64,000 nucleotides of DNA, taken from positions 263,573,100-263,637,099 of the forward strand of contig NC_134569.1 in NCBI RefSeq assembly GCF_050947875.1. Reading direction: 5' to 3'. This document shows, piece by piece, positions 40,415 through 52,790 of the stretch. The stretch comes from Dermacentor variabilis (taxonomy: Eukaryota; Arthropoda; Arachnida; Ixodida; Ixodidae). A model generated the notes under the pieces. The model was not told where the DNA came from. It worked only from the letters and a program-made list of their open reading frames with translations, and made no database searches. The position numbers and the translations under genes are program-made. Positions within the stretch are counted from its first letter, which is position 1. Every line of letters starts with the position of its first letter.

Positions 40415-41440
40415 AAGCTATTATTCTTTCAATGCCATCTCGGCGCTGGACGAGTACTGCGCCAAGACCGATGTTACTGGCGTCAGTATGCACCTCGGTG
40501 TCAGCGTCGTCGTCAAAATATGCCAGGACGGGCGCTAACTGCATGCGTTGACGTAGTTCAGCGAAGGTTGTTTGTTGCTCACTCGTCCAGGCAAATGGCG
40601 TATCATCCTTTCTAGAGTCAGGGGTTCCACTAACTGAGAGAAGTTTTCAATGAAACGGCCACAATACGCTCACAAGCCTAGGAAACGCCGCATGGCCTTC
40701 TTGTCAGCCGGAGGAGGAATTGCTGCTACCGCGGAAAGCTTGTCGGGATCGGGTCGAATTCCTCTGGCACTTACGACGCGTCCGAGAAACTTGACCTCTT
40801 CATAACCGCAGTGGCGCTTTTCTGGGTTAAGCATGACATCAGCCGAACGGATCGCTCCTAGCACATTCCGGAAGTGACGAAGATGTTGCTCAAATGTTTC
40901 AGAAAAGACTACAACGTCATCAAGGTACACGAGACAAGTCTGCCACTTCAATCCAGCGAGTACGGTATCCATCATTCGCTGAAAAGTAGCTGGGGCTGAA
41001 CACAAGCCGAAAGGGAGCACTCGAAATTCGTAGAGGCCGTAAGGAGTCACAAAGGCAGTTTTCTCGTGATCTCGTTAGTCTACCTTAATCTGCCTGCACC
41101 CGTTTTTCAAATCGAGTGACGAAAAATAATGCGTGCACCGCAGTCTGTCTAACGAGTCGTCGATATGTGGTCGTGGGTACACGCCCTCTTTAGTTGCGTT
41201 GTTTAGCTTCCGGTCGCCGACGCAGCAGCGTAGCGTTCCATCTTTCTTTTTGACAAGAACGACCGGAGACCACCATGAGCGCCTGAAGGTTTGATAATGC
41301 CGTCTTCAAGCATGTCTCTTACTTGCGTGCGAATCGCTCCTCGTTCTTTCGCCGACAAGCGGTAGGGCTGCTGGCGTATCGGACGTGCATCGTCCCATGT
41401 GATGATCCTGTGCTTTTTGATTGAAGTCTGGCGTACCTTA
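40415..41440 (-). pseudogene. Element E: reverse transcriptase and RNase H start
   Basis: Frame 41050-40670 contains GLYEFRVLPFGLCSAP, CLVYLDDVVVFSE (YLDD intact), GYEEVKFLGRVVSARGIRPD and KKAMRRFLGL. RNase H starts in frame 40544-40203 with EVHTDASNIGLGAVLVQRRDG and IIAYASRSLSSAEANY. The N-terminal RT block lies at 41330-41080 in a broken frame. Stops separate all three. Confidence 0.82.
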
Positions 41441-41442
41441 GA

Positions 41443-42561
41443 TCAATTCGCGAAGCATGCCCTGAATTCAAGCAAGAGCTCGCGAAGTGCTGCCTGGTTG
41501 TCTTTCGATAGCTCTGAATTAATGTCGATATTGACCAGTGATGTATCAGGAATCCGCACGGCTTCAGAGGCAAAACATTCAGCCATGTTCTCTATCTCGT
41601 AGGCAAACGCAATCGAAGTACCACGGAAAAGGTGGTGATGCTCGCTGCCGAAGTTAGTGACAAGCAACTGAGAACGGCCACGACTAAGCTGTAGCACACT
41701 CTTAACCGCACAAACACCTTGCCTCAGTGGATGGAATAAGTTGCTTTCGGTGAGCATTTCGCCTTCGCGCATTCCACCGCACACAACTTCGACTAGGACA
41801 CTGGCTCGTGGGGGAAGCGCAACGCTCTCGGCGGAAACGCGAAGGGCGTCGTCACGTCGGTTAGCGTCGTATCCGTCCATTGCTCGGTCGGCTTTGAAAA
41901 TGACTACACCTCCCCGTAAGTCAACAACAGTGCCGTATTCTTACAGAAAGTCAACGCCAAGAATGACGTCACGGGAGTATTCGCGCAGGACAAGGCAGCT
42001 CGCCACAAATGTCGATGCTCGAACCGGAACTCTTGCCGTGCAGGTTCCCAGTGGAGTAAAGACGCGACCACCAGCCGTTCGACTTTGCGAGTCATTCCAA
42101 GCGGTAATTACTTTCTTCAGAAACGTCGCCACCTTCCCGCTCAAGATAGAAATGTCCGCACTGGTATCCACTAAAGCGCTAACCGCGTAACCATCGATAA
42201 CCATCGGTATGTCGAGCGAAAGCCGGTCATTCTGTTCAGCTGCAATTGACGTTGAACCGGTGCCCGTCCTTGTTCGCGTCAAATGGAGGTCTTCAGCGCG
42301 TCCACTCGCAGGGGCCTCGCCCCCAAAGGTCGCTGTAGTTAGTTTTCCCAGCAAGGCCACGGCGATCTTGCGCTCGAATATCGCTGGGGTGTAGGCGGTG
42401 GTGAAAATCGCCTTGGCGACGGCGAGTGGGACTGTCGCCCGGCAGGCGGTGGCGTGCGCTGTTGAGCCAGATAGTCCTAAATATCCCGTGGTCGTAGGCC
42501 AGGTCTGGGTGGCGGCGAGTAGGCGGAAAAGCCCCGCCACCCGAGACGTCGGTATGGGCAC
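41443..42561 (-). pseudogene. Element E: protease and PR-RT linker
   Basis: Frame 42561-41941 contains IDGYAVSALVDTSADISILSG: the protease active site reads DTSA instead of DTGA. It continues with TAGGRVFTPLGTCTARV and DVILGVDFL. The linker frame 41880-41443 has LPPRASVLVEVVCGG and NIDINSELSKDNQAALRELL. The Gly to Ser change in the active-site triplet resembles the DSG/DTS variants of some retroelements, so it may or may not inactivate. Confidence 0.78.
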
Positions 42562-43577
42562 TGACGGTACAAATAATCTGCCTCACTGCAGTGGAAGCAC
42601 AGCGGACGGCGGTCCGGTGTGCTCCAAACTTCCGAATGCACTGGCTGCTCCGGCTGAAGCATAGCAGGAGGGGCAAACGCTGAAGGAGTGCGTCGTACTT
42701 CGATGCATTGTACAGGCTGGTCTGGTGAAAGTGCAGAAAGTGCAACCTGATGAGCGGCATGAACAGCCAACGGAGATGATGAAGCAGAGAGGCTGAGCAC
42801 TTCTAGGTAAGTCGCACGCCGGTGTTCAGTCGGTGCAGGCACGGTGTTAACAAGAGGAAAGGTGGACCGGAGCGATTGGTGCACCCCATCTTTTACAACG
42901 TTCGCAATGGAGCTCACCGCAGCCTGTGACGCGCCGTAAACCTTCTGCATTTCTTCGGGCACAACGTTGTGGATGATTTCGCGGAGGTTGTCGTCGTTGC
43001 CTCTGGTGTCCGCGAAAATATTGGAATGGGAAGTCGAGTTCACTTGCCGCTCATACTAGTTCGATCGCTGCTGAAGCATATTCTCCATAGAAAGAGCATC
43101 CCATAAATATTCGGCGACAGTCTTCGGAGGGCTCCGCACAAGACCAGCGAAGAGCTGCTCCTTCACTCCTCGCATCAAGTGACGCAACTTCTTGTCAGCG
43201 GTCATTCCTGGGTCTGTTCGTCTGAAGAGGCGCGTCATGTTTTCGACGAACGTGGTTACACTTTAGTTGGGAAGCTGGGTGCGGGTCTTTATCACACGTT
43301 CTGCTCGTTCGCGGTGATCAGCACTGGCGTAGGTGTCTAGGAGCTGACGGCGGAACACAAGCCACGACGTCAGTCGCCCCTCACGGTTTTCAAAACACGT
43401 ACGTGCGCCATCCTCCAGGCAAAAAATGCATCGCGTGTGGCCGAGTACAACGAATGGCCGAACGTTGTACTCGGCCACACGCTCAAGGTTGTCCATCCAG
43501 TTTTCGATGTCTTCGAACACGTCGCCATGGAACGACTTTGGAACCAGTGGGTTCTGAAGTGTGTACCTGGTCGTCAT
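42477..43577 (-). pseudogene. Element E: gag
   Basis: Frame 43577-43263 starts MTTRYTLQNPLVPKSFHGD and has IENWMDNLERVAEYN, the capsid start. Frames 43238-43056 (MTRLFRRTDPGMTADKKLRHL, VKEQLFAGLVRSPPKTVAEYL) and 43043-42477 follow, with a knuckle CFHCSEADYLYRQCPY, in which the His of CCHC is lost to Tyr. Two stops and frame changes interrupt it. A 23-base palindrome-like duplication (GTACAACG / CGTTGTAC) lies at 43444-43471. Confidence 0.78.
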
Positions 43578-43741
43578 TGTGCTATTCGTACCAGTTAAGA
43601 TGTTTGCAATCGCTGTGTTGTCTTACGGAGGCAGTCGATCACGTGATCCTACGGCTGGCCCGATGGACGGGAGTCTCTATTGGTACTGGGTTGGCGGTTC
43701 CGCTTCCAGGAGGGGTCAGTGACATGAGTTAGAAATACTCA

Positions 43742-43753
43742 GCACCTCCCCCA
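43742..43753 (-). promoter_or_regulatory. Primer-binding site of element E
   Basis: GCACCTCCCCCA lies three bases inside the 5' LTR and resembles the site in A and B. Confidence 0.5.
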
Positions 43754-43756
43754 CTT

Positions 43757-43917
43757 TGTTACGTGTCTTCAAAGAGGACTCGTGACATTTAATGCAGACA
43801 GCTGGCTCCTGAAAAACACAGCGATGGGATCTGGCTTTCGAGTGGGCGGGGCTAGCACGCGCGCTTCTTCCTTCTTGTTCTTCTTGCCTCTTCTCTTACA
43901 CTGTGCCCACTACTGCA
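43757..43917 (-). repeat. Element E 5' LTR
   Basis: Direct repeat of 38508-38666, starting TGTTACGTGTCTTCAAAGAG and ending CTACTGCA on the plus strand. Confidence 0.82.
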
Positions 43918-44294
43918 GGTGGCAACACAATAAATTAATAGGAATGAAAGTGAATGAAAAGACAACTTGCCGCAATTGGAGAACGATCCCAGCACCTTCG
44001 CATTTCGCGTGCGATGCTCTACCAATTGAGCTACAGCTGCGCCATTTGCCCATCCACTTTCTTGGGTATTTATGTTTCCTAGTGGAACACTGGCAGTGTT
44101 AGCCAGCGCCGCCACTCACAGACCTCGGCGACGGACGTAACGCGTCCTTTCTGCCGCAGGCGTCACGAGAACGTGATATTTTTGGGTGAAGGCAACCTGT
44201 CAATAAACCCACACATGGTACCTGAAGGCATCAATGTTGCCGGATTCGAGACCTTCGTTATGTAATAAACGTCAAGAAAGCGGGTTAATCGAGG
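43918..44294 (-). repeat. tRNA-headed interspersed repeat, copy 1
   Basis: On the minus strand 44043-43966 resembles a tRNA: GGCGCAGCTGTAGCTCAATT (A box TAGCTCAATTGG) and GGGATCGTTC (B box) with acceptor-like ends. It is followed to the left by AATGAAAGTGAATGAA-type sequence. The right part, up to 44294, is the leader region shared with other copies in ticks as I recall them. It is tRNA-derived like the tick SINE described as Ruka, but I cannot confirm the family. Confidence 0.65.
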
Positions 44295-44560
44295 GGTCTG
44301 ATTTTTATTAGTCATATCATAAGAAGCCAACGAACACTGACAGCGAGGACAATACAGGGGAAATTGCTTGTGCTTAATAATAAATGAAATAATGATACGT
44401 AAATGAATGTAAATGAAACTGGATGAAAAAAAAACTTGCCGCAGGTGGGTAACGGGCCCACAACCTTCACATTTCGCATGTAATGATCTACCAATATAGC
44501 TAACGCGGCGCCGTTTCCCCATCCACTTTCTTGCGTATTTATCCACAACCATATCTATTG
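44295..44560 (-). repeat. tRNA-headed interspersed repeat, copy 2
   Basis: Same unit as copy 1: tRNA-like head at 44513-44434 on the minus strand, degraded in the A box (CTATATTGGTAGATC), then AAACTGGATG-type body, and the ATAAGAAGCCAACGAACACTG tail at about 44320-44340. Confidence 0.68.
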
Positions 44561-44885
44561 ATCCCACAATTTTTGCGAAATGCTAAGGTTGTGGGATCGT
44601 TCCCCAGCCGCGGCAAGTTGTTTTTTTCAGAACTACCCAAGAAAGTGAATCGAAAGAAGGCGCCGCGCTAGCTCAATTGGTAGAGCATCACAGGCGAAAT
44701 GCGAAGGTTGTAGATCGTTCCCCAATTGCAACAAGTTGTTTTTCATCCACTTTTATTTCCCTTAAGTTATCGTATCTTTATTTCATTTATTAGGAACAAA
44801 TGATTTCCTCTATGTTGTCCCCGGTCTCATTGTTTGTTGGTTTCTTATGATATGACTAATAAAAATCGGGCCACTCGGTTAACCC
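44561..44885 (+). repeat. tRNA-headed interspersed repeat, copy 3 (inverted)
   Basis: On the plus strand CGCTAGCTCAATTGGTAGAG (44667-44686) and GATCGTTCCCC (44713-44723) form a clear tRNA-like head (44659-44734), followed by ACAAGTTGTTTTTCATCCAC and the body ending TGACTAATAAAAATCGGGCC near 44870. It is opposite in orientation to copies 1 and 2. A further partial head lies at 44575-44630 (GGTTGTGGGATCGTTCCCC). Confidence 0.72.
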
Positions 44886-45659
44886 TTTTCTTGTCGTTTA
44901 GAACATGCCACAAGCATCTGTAATGCGCCTTAAAACTGGACGCACTCGTCTGCCAGTTAATAAGAATGGCGTGCAAGAATCATGGTATAGGAGATATTGC
45001 AAGAATGATCTGCTCAATACTGGAAACGTAATGAGAAAGCGGAAGCAAATGACAATGGCTGAATTAAACTCGCATGGCTTATGGCGACTACAAGCCTACA
45101 ATACAACTACAGCTACAATACAACTACAATAGCTGTTATGGCTCCCAAAAGTGGCACTGGCTAAAGCTTCCTATGGGAAAATATAACTACGTACACTATC
45201 GTGGATTAATCAATCGAAAATAAGAAATTAGAGTAGAACACCTTTCACAAGCGGCATCTCGAGAGTACGATCTGTCATCTCTGGTTACCCGGTCGCCGAA
45301 GATGTTATATGGCTGACATTAAGTCTGTAATCCCAAATCCTGCTGAGATTAAACGTGTGTGGCGAAAGCGAACCAAAGAGGAATCTCCTCTTATTGGCCC
45401 CATCTTGTTCTTCAATTGCGCATCATAGTACGTGAATCATGTGCGGACGCGCACAAGCATCATGGTGCTCCGTGGCATGCGCCCGTGGCGCATGCCTGGG
45501 CCTACCCGGTCGGATAGCTGCTATGTGCAGTCGCAGATTATATAGGGGTGCTTGCTGCTGCATGGTATTTGGGGGCATCAGCTGGCCTTCTTGCTCGAAA
45601 GCCACGGGACTAAGCCCACAATACAACGTAAAATGAGCGAAGCGGTGGTTGGTCGTCGC
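44886..45659. other. No recognisable feature
   Basis: Nothing supported apart from a short CTACAATACAA-type simple repeat at 45098-45130. Confidence 0.45.
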
Positions 45660-46070
45660 CGCATATCTCAAGTGCAAAGTAAAACATTCCACGCCGTTTG
45701 CGAAAGCTGTGGGTTTCATACCCACTGTCTGCAGAGTCCATTTCCCTTGAAAATAATCGAAACAAGGTAGCCCAGGATATTGCTAAAATTCCGACTTAAG
45801 AGTTCGTGGTTCGAGGAGGCCCAGTTACATCTATCCGCTCTTTGGACCTCTCGTACTACGTCTACAGCATCGAAAAAAATCCTTGATGAATTACATGGCA
45901 AGTTCGCTTATAGCAGTGACACAGTCAGTAAGCTCATTGGTCAGAATGATGACTTCAAAAATATACTGCGCCGTAATTATCTTGTACTATATGGAATTAC
46001 CGATTCATTAATTGAAGACACCTAGACCTTGGGTGATATATATTCAGAAGTTCTCACTGAACCACTTCAC
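45660..46070 (+). pseudogene. ORF1 fragment of a CR1/L2-like element
   Basis: Plus-strand frames give KILDELHGKFAYSSDTVSKL, a heptad-like helix, then LRRNYLVLYGITDSLIEDT, a stop, and TLGDIYSEVLTEPL. The RR.N.V.YG(I/V) block is where the coiled coil meets the RRM in L1/L2-type ORF1 proteins. The remainder is cut off by the RTE at 46074. Confidence 0.5.
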
Positions 46071-46073
46071 ATT

Positions 46074-47820
46074 CATCATCGCAATCACCACCACCACCAC
46101 CACCATCAGCCTATTTTATGTACACTGCAGGACGAAGGCGATCTCCAATTGCCCCTTTCCTGCGCGAACCGATTCAAGCTAGCGCCTGCGAATTTCATAA
46201 TTTCGTCACCCCAGCTGCATTCCTCGACTGTGCTTCCCTTCTCTTCGCACCAATTCTGTAACCTTAATAGTCCACCGGTTGTCTAGCCTGCCCAGCTACA
46301 CCTTTTTTTCTTCACGTCAATTAGAATATCGGCTATCCCGTTTGCTCTCTGATCCGCACTCCTCTTTTTCTGTCTCTTAACGTTAAGCCTAAGATTCTTC
46401 GTTCCATCGCTCTTTGCGCGGTTCTTAACTTGTTCTCAAGTTTCTTTGTCAGTCTTCAAGTTTCTGCCCCATAAGCTAAAACTCATAAAATTTACTAATT
46501 CTACATATGTTTAATGATAATGGTAAGCTTCCAGTGAGGAGCAGACGTTGTCTGCCGTATGCGCTCCAGCTCTTTTTTATTCTTCTGTAATTTCCTTCTC
46601 ATGATCAGGGTTGCCTGTGAGTAATTGGCATAGGTAAACGAACTCCTTCACAGGCTCTAGAGGATGACTGACGATGCTGAACTCTGGTTACCTTGCCGGG
46701 CTATTGATCAATATCTTTGTCTTCTGCGTATTATCTTCAACCCCACTCTTCAACTCCAATCTTAGACCCCACTCTAACACTCTCACTGTTAAGGTCCTGA
46801 ATCATTTGTTGCAACTCATCCTCGGTAATGCTAGAGGACAATGTCCCCTGCGAACCGAAGGATGCTGAGGTATTCGTCGTTGATTCTCACTCCTAAGCTA
46901 TCTCTGTTTAATAGCTTGAATACTTCCATGTATACAGTCAATAGCGTTGGAGAGATTGTGTCTCCTTGTCTGACCCTTATCTTTATTGATATCTTTCTAC
47001 TTTTCTTGTGGAGAATTAAGGTAGCTGTTGAATGTCTGTAGACGTTTGCGAAAATATTGATTTAAGCAACCTGTACTTATTTATTCCGAAATGCGTCTGT
47101 GACTGCCGGTGTCTCTACTGAAGCGAATGCCTTTTCCTAATCTATGAAAGCTATATATAGAGGCTGATGGTTGTCTTCGGATTTCTTGATTACATGATCG
47201 ATGACATGAATGTTTTCCATTGTAGAGTATCCTTTCCTGAAGCCAGCCTGTGACCTTGGTTGGCTGAAGACCAGTGTTGCGCTTATTCTATTTGAAATTA
47301 TCTTGGTGACTATTCTATACAATATCGGAAGTGAGCTAATGGGCCTATAATTTTTCAATTCTTTAACATCCCCCTTTTTCTGGATCAGTATAATGTTGGC
47401 ATTCGTCCAGTTTTCTGCGACTTTTGAAGTCGAGAGACAGTTCGCTTAAGGGGTCGCCAGTTTCTCAAGCAATATCTCTTCTCCATCTTTGATTAAATCT
47501 ACTGCTATTCCATCTTCTCCATCCGTGTTTACCAGTTTCATGTCTTGCAAGGCCCTTGTAAATTCATCGTTAGTTATATGTAGTCTCTGAAGCTGTTCAT
47601 TACTACCTGGGATGGCGCTATCATGGCTGCTCTGGGTATTGTACAGGTCATTATAAAATTCTTCCGCTGTTTTTACTATATCTTCGGAATTGCTGATGAT
47701 ATTACCCTGTTTCTCTTTCAATGCATACATCTTGGATTGTCCTGTGCCAAGTTTTCTTCTGACTGATTTAATGTCGCGTCCAGCGATACTCATGTTATTG
47801 CTAACGCCGTTCATACTTTA
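46074..47820 (-). mobile_element. Decayed RTE-like retrotransposon (second RTE family)
   Basis: Frame 47814-47446 contains IKSVRRKLGTGQSKMYALKEK, TAEEFYNDLYNTQ and ITNDEFTRALQDMK, equivalent to the RT start of the RTE at 18640/11600 but clearly diverged. Frame 47358-47137 has KNYRPISSLPILYR and [17 protein letters not shown]. The C-terminal half to 46120 is scrambled. The 3' end carries a CAC-type trinucleotide run (46087-46108). The endonuclease is missing, so the copy is 5'-truncated. Confidence 0.78.
47137..47814 (-). pseudogene. RTE-like reverse transcriptase fragments
   Basis: Two minus-strand frames hold the fingers region and first palm block of RT (see the motifs KNYRPIS and GFRKGYST). 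The active-site FADD region downstream is not readable in any frame. A stop at 47445 and a frame change separate the pieces. Confidence 0.75.
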
Positions 47821-47904
47821 AGCATGTTTTTACCCATGATAAGTTCGTAATTCCTTCTTTTAATGAAAAGTCACACAGCTATATTAATTATATCCTGGTT
47901 GAAA

Positions 47905-48310
47905 AAGACAACAGGAATTCTTGTCGCAAGTACAGAAATTCTCTCGTCGCAAGAGAAAGATTTTGTCGTGATGACGAAGAGTTCTGAAGTCGCAACAAAA
48001 ACGTTCTGTCGTGACAAGAATTCTGATGTCACAACAGCTTTTTGTAGTGACAGCGACTGACTTTACGACAGCAATTGTGACGTCGCAACAGAAACACTCG
48101 GTCGCAATGGCCAAGAGTTCTATAGTCGCAACAGAAACGCTCTCTCGCGACCACACGAGTGGATGAAGTCGCAACACAGCTTTTTTATCGCCACAGCGAT
48201 TCTGACGTCGCAACAGGAACTCTCTGTCGGGACTATAGAGAAATGTGCTACATTTTGTCGCAGCGAAGTAAGTTCTGACGCCTGGACAGAAGCGCGTTCC
48301 GTCGCGACGC
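47905..48310. repeat. Degenerate minisatellite rich in TCGCAAC
   Basis: A unit of about 40-50 bases of the form GTCGCAACA(G)AAAC, TCT.TCG.GAC, GAGTTCTGA recurs about eight times with changing spacing: the GTCGCAAC core is at about 47923 (GTCGCAAG), 47989, 48084, 48125, 48167 and 48207, with related blocks between. No frame is conserved. The inner palindromic half-sites TTGTCGCAA are common. Confidence 0.7.
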
Positions 48311-49099
48311 TTTAAGATTGTGTGTCAGTTTCGCATTGGTGGTGTACACTGTACTTTTTTCTTGCACGGTATTCAATCGTGCTTCTCTGAAGCCGGCAAT
48401 GATGATATCACCGACACCGGTATTAAAGTCGACGTGGCCGATTGTTATAATTGTGCCTTACGACGAGGCACTAGCAACGCCATACTGGCCTCATCAAAAT
48501 CATACCATCTGCGGGAATGGCTGCGTATCCATTCTACTTTATTTGGTAAGACGTGGCACACAGGCCTGTGAACTTAAATGTGCCGTTACAATGACACATT
48601 AGTTAATTTCCCAGAAATATTGCATAAGCTTTTGCGAAGCGTAAAGGAAGTCTTGGGTTGTTCCTCAATGTTGCGTGAAAAGCTGTTTCGCTCTGGTCTC
48701 ATTATTCTGGTACAGCGCTGCGGTGAGAAACCAGTGTGCTGTCAGAAAGAACACTCATCCACGAATGTTTATGTAGCTATTTTGCATTTAACACACGAAT
48801 TATGTGCGCGCTCAAAAGTGTAAAGAACGAGAGACAACTGTCAAAATTAGCAGTAACAGCCCCAACAGTCACCGTAGTCTATTTCTGAATTTCTTATTGA
48901 ATATGGACATCGTACATCAATATTGATGTTCTAGCGCTCCACGATGTACCTGTCGATGGTAACAACACTTTTGCTCTTCTAGAGATGCGGCAGGGGACGC
49001 GGTGGAGTGATAGCGGATCTTGGCTCTTAAAATGCAAATGTAAACACTAGCGCATCGTACTATTGGCATGGCGAAAATGTGCACGTCAAATACATGGTA
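48311..49099. other. No recognisable feature
   Basis: A plus-strand frame near 48320-48571 has many Cys residues but matches nothing I know and lacks context, so it is not called. Confidence 0.4.
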
Positions 49100-49163
49100 G
49101 GAGTGGTGCAGTGGTAAGATGCCGGGCTCGGAATCGTGATGTCCCAAGTTCGAGTCTTTGACG
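49100..49163 (+). other. tRNA-like sequence (pseudo-tRNA or SINE head)
   Basis: TGGTGCAGTGGTAAGATGCC (A-box-like, 49103-49122) and AGTTCGAGTCT (B-box-like, 49147-49157) stand at tRNA spacing. The acceptor ends do not pair well and there is no terminator run directly after it, so a functional tRNA is unlikely. TTTTCTTTGTTTAATTTTTT follows from 49169. Confidence 0.5.
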
Positions 49164-49308
49164 GAGACGTTTTCTTTGTTTAATTTTTTGTAACTTCTAT
49201 CTTTTTTCTTTATTGTACTAGCAAATTTACATAGCCTTAAGGAGGTCTCTGTCAATATTTAATTAAGTATTGATGCAGAACTACAGAACTTTCTACTACA
49301 GGACGTCA

Positions 49309-49413
49309 CACTACAGACAACAGAAATACTGACAACAGAACTACAGGCAACAGAAATACAGGCAACAGAACTACAGGCAACAGAACTACAGGCAATAGAA
49401 CTACAGAAACAAC
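49309..49413. repeat. 15-bp tandem repeat, 7 units
   Basis: The unit AACTACAGGCAACAG is repeated with exact 15-base spacing. Variant units carry AAATAC, CTGACAACAG or CAATAG. Confidence 0.92.
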
Positions 49414-49539
49414 GTCCGAAAATACGACAGACTGAAATTTTCTGTTGTGTTGTTCAACTGGGATTGTTCTTTCTGCCTAGGCTGTCTGTTAAATTTGATA
49501 TTATATCTAGCTTTCAAAAAGAAAGGTAATCCCGACGAT
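49414..49539. other. Spacer between 15-bp repeat and CR1-like fragment
   Basis: Nothing recognisable. Confidence 0.4.
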
Positions 49540-51020
49540 ACAGACTATGTATTCCTCACTAGATGCTCATTATGGAGAAGCCCTTATTTAACTATTAGTT
49601 TCCAGAAAACTGGCAAACGTCTATCGTCCCTTCTGCTTGTAAATCTGGTAAAGTTATTCCGTTGTACAAAACCGGAAACGGACATTCCTTATTGAACTTT
49701 AGACTCGCATATCTTGCATGCCCCTCACATAAAGTACTAGAACACACAATATACATATAATTGAGTTTCTGGAGACAAATAATGTTTCTTCTAATGCCCA
49801 ATGTGATGACGTGGGTGACCAAATTAACACAATATTTAAGATTGATTAAAAGCCATCGAAACTGTTACAGACTCTAAGCTGTTGAAAAAATGTTTCCGTT
49901 ATCCTCGACAACCATGCATTAGTTAACCGGATTGCTTCGTTTCTCTCTAACCGGTCTCAATATGTGCGCTTCAAATCTTTCAAATCCTAATTTCTTGTGT
50001 ATTACCTGGAGTGGCTCAAGGCTCAAGCATATGTACGCTTCCTTATAATTTATATAAATAAACCACGTAATATTCTTTTTAAATTCCGTATATATGCTGA
50101 TACTTGTATTCTGCACCATGCTGTGCCATGTACCATGAACTTCAAATGCTTACGACATCCCTAACGGTTCATTTGCATTGTTTCACTCACGGTATGACTT
50201 CGCAGATGCAAATTTACTTCGGAAAAACAGTTCATACATCATTACAAAACGTTCTTTCCAATCGCCTTTCACTTATGCGTTTAATGGTTTCCAGCAGAAA
50301 ATGTATTGCAGTATAAATACTTTGATATTATATTCCGCAAGGATCTGTCTTGCTCACACGACATTACCAGACGTGCAACCGCACGCTTAGAAAGCTAGGA
50401 TACCTGCAAAGTGCCCTAAGCTTGGCGCCTCTTAACACAAGGCTCCTCACTTATAAAGCACTAGTTCATCGAGTACTCGAGTGCGGCTCGGTCGTATGGA
50501 ACCGAGACAAAATGCCTGATTGTGACAAAATAGTGTGCCCAAAAGAAAGCTGTATGCTTCATTTATTGTCGCTACGACACGTATTTTTTAACCTAGTTGC
50601 CATTTTCGAAATCTTCAGCTGGCCACTTTCTCTTCCCATAGTCTTATCGAATCTGTTTTTGTGATTCTTTAAGCTTTTGCATACTCTAACTCTTAACCAT
50701 GTCCTCTAGTTAGCAGCTATATCACACCCACTAGACGTACATCCACCAGACAATATGATGAGTTGAGTATGTTTCCTTTTCATCATTACAGCGATCTTCT
50801 AAACACAGGTTTTGCCCACACTACAGAACTCTGTATTGCTTTACGCGGTCAAGTTCTATCTTCGTCGCCTGCTAAGTCATATTATACTTTGTTACCCATG
50901 ATATTTATTGTATATTGCTTTGACTTTTCTTTTCTTCTTTGCTATATCTGTATTTTCTACTCTACCCCTAATGCGATAGCCCTTCGGCGCTGCGGTATGC
51001 TGAACTATGTAGATATGAGA
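49540..51020 (+). pseudogene. Decayed CR1/L2-like reverse transcriptase
   Basis: Plus-strand blocks in changing frames match the RT of the CR1-like elements: LTISFQKTGKRLSSLLL, HKVLEHTIYI, ILDNHALVNRIASFLSNRSQYVRF, and in frame 50350-50664 CNRTLRKLGYLQSALSLAPLN with LLTYKALVHRVLECGSVVWN. A CCCTAATGCGATAGCCCTTCGG 3' UTR block follows near 50970. It is much older than the copies at 11607 and 22975. Confidence 0.7.
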
Positions 51021-52554
<1,534 letters not shown>

Positions 52555-52790
52555 CAGCCCTTGTGTAGTGTTCTGCCAGGCAGGCAAGCACCAGGCAGTT
52601 GCAGGAAAAGTACGCAGAAGGAATTTATTCCATGAAGAAGGTGACTGGCGAGCGCTAGCACAGCTGGACCGCCCTCTTTGATAAGCTGGGAAGAAGGGCG
52701 CCGGCTACGCTCGGAGCCGCGGTATAAAGCGCTTATCAAAGGGGCGTGTCGCAGTAGCGCACGTGTCGGTTACCTGTCGGCGTGCAGCCA
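52555..52790 (-). repeat. Element C 3' LTR (boundaries approximate)
   Basis: Read on the minus strand, a purine tract AAGAAGAACGGGCGAGGG (52810-52793) ends the integrase frame region. The sequence that follows has CTTTATACCGC (TATA-like) near 52725 and GGAATAAATTCC (poly(A) signal) near 52625. The other LTR is outside the window, so the ends cannot be verified. Confidence 0.55.

Larger units (their letters stand above)
38508..43917 (-). mobile_element. Element E: Ty3/gypsy retrotransposon (minus)
   Basis: Short direct LTRs (38508-38666 and 43757-43917, about 160 bp) enclose minus-strand gag, protease, RT, RNase H and integrase segments in normal gypsy order. The protein is related to A and B (same gag layout, CFHC knuckle, YLDD RT), but the LTRs are unrelated and shorter. 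It sits in a tRNA-headed repeat. The sequence between integrase and the left LTR (38667-38956) is non-coding. Confidence 0.85.

Noticed and set aside
46087..46108. His-rich peptide in plus frame
   Set aside because: Translation of the CAC repeat at the 3' end of the decayed RTE.
48320..48571. Cys-rich open frame, possibly a small secreted protein of the kind found in tick saliva
   Set aside because: No signal peptide, splice context or family match; the frame is short and sits between decayed repeats.
49100..49163. Functional tRNA gene
   Set aside because: A and B boxes are present but acceptor and anticodon stems do not pair convincingly.
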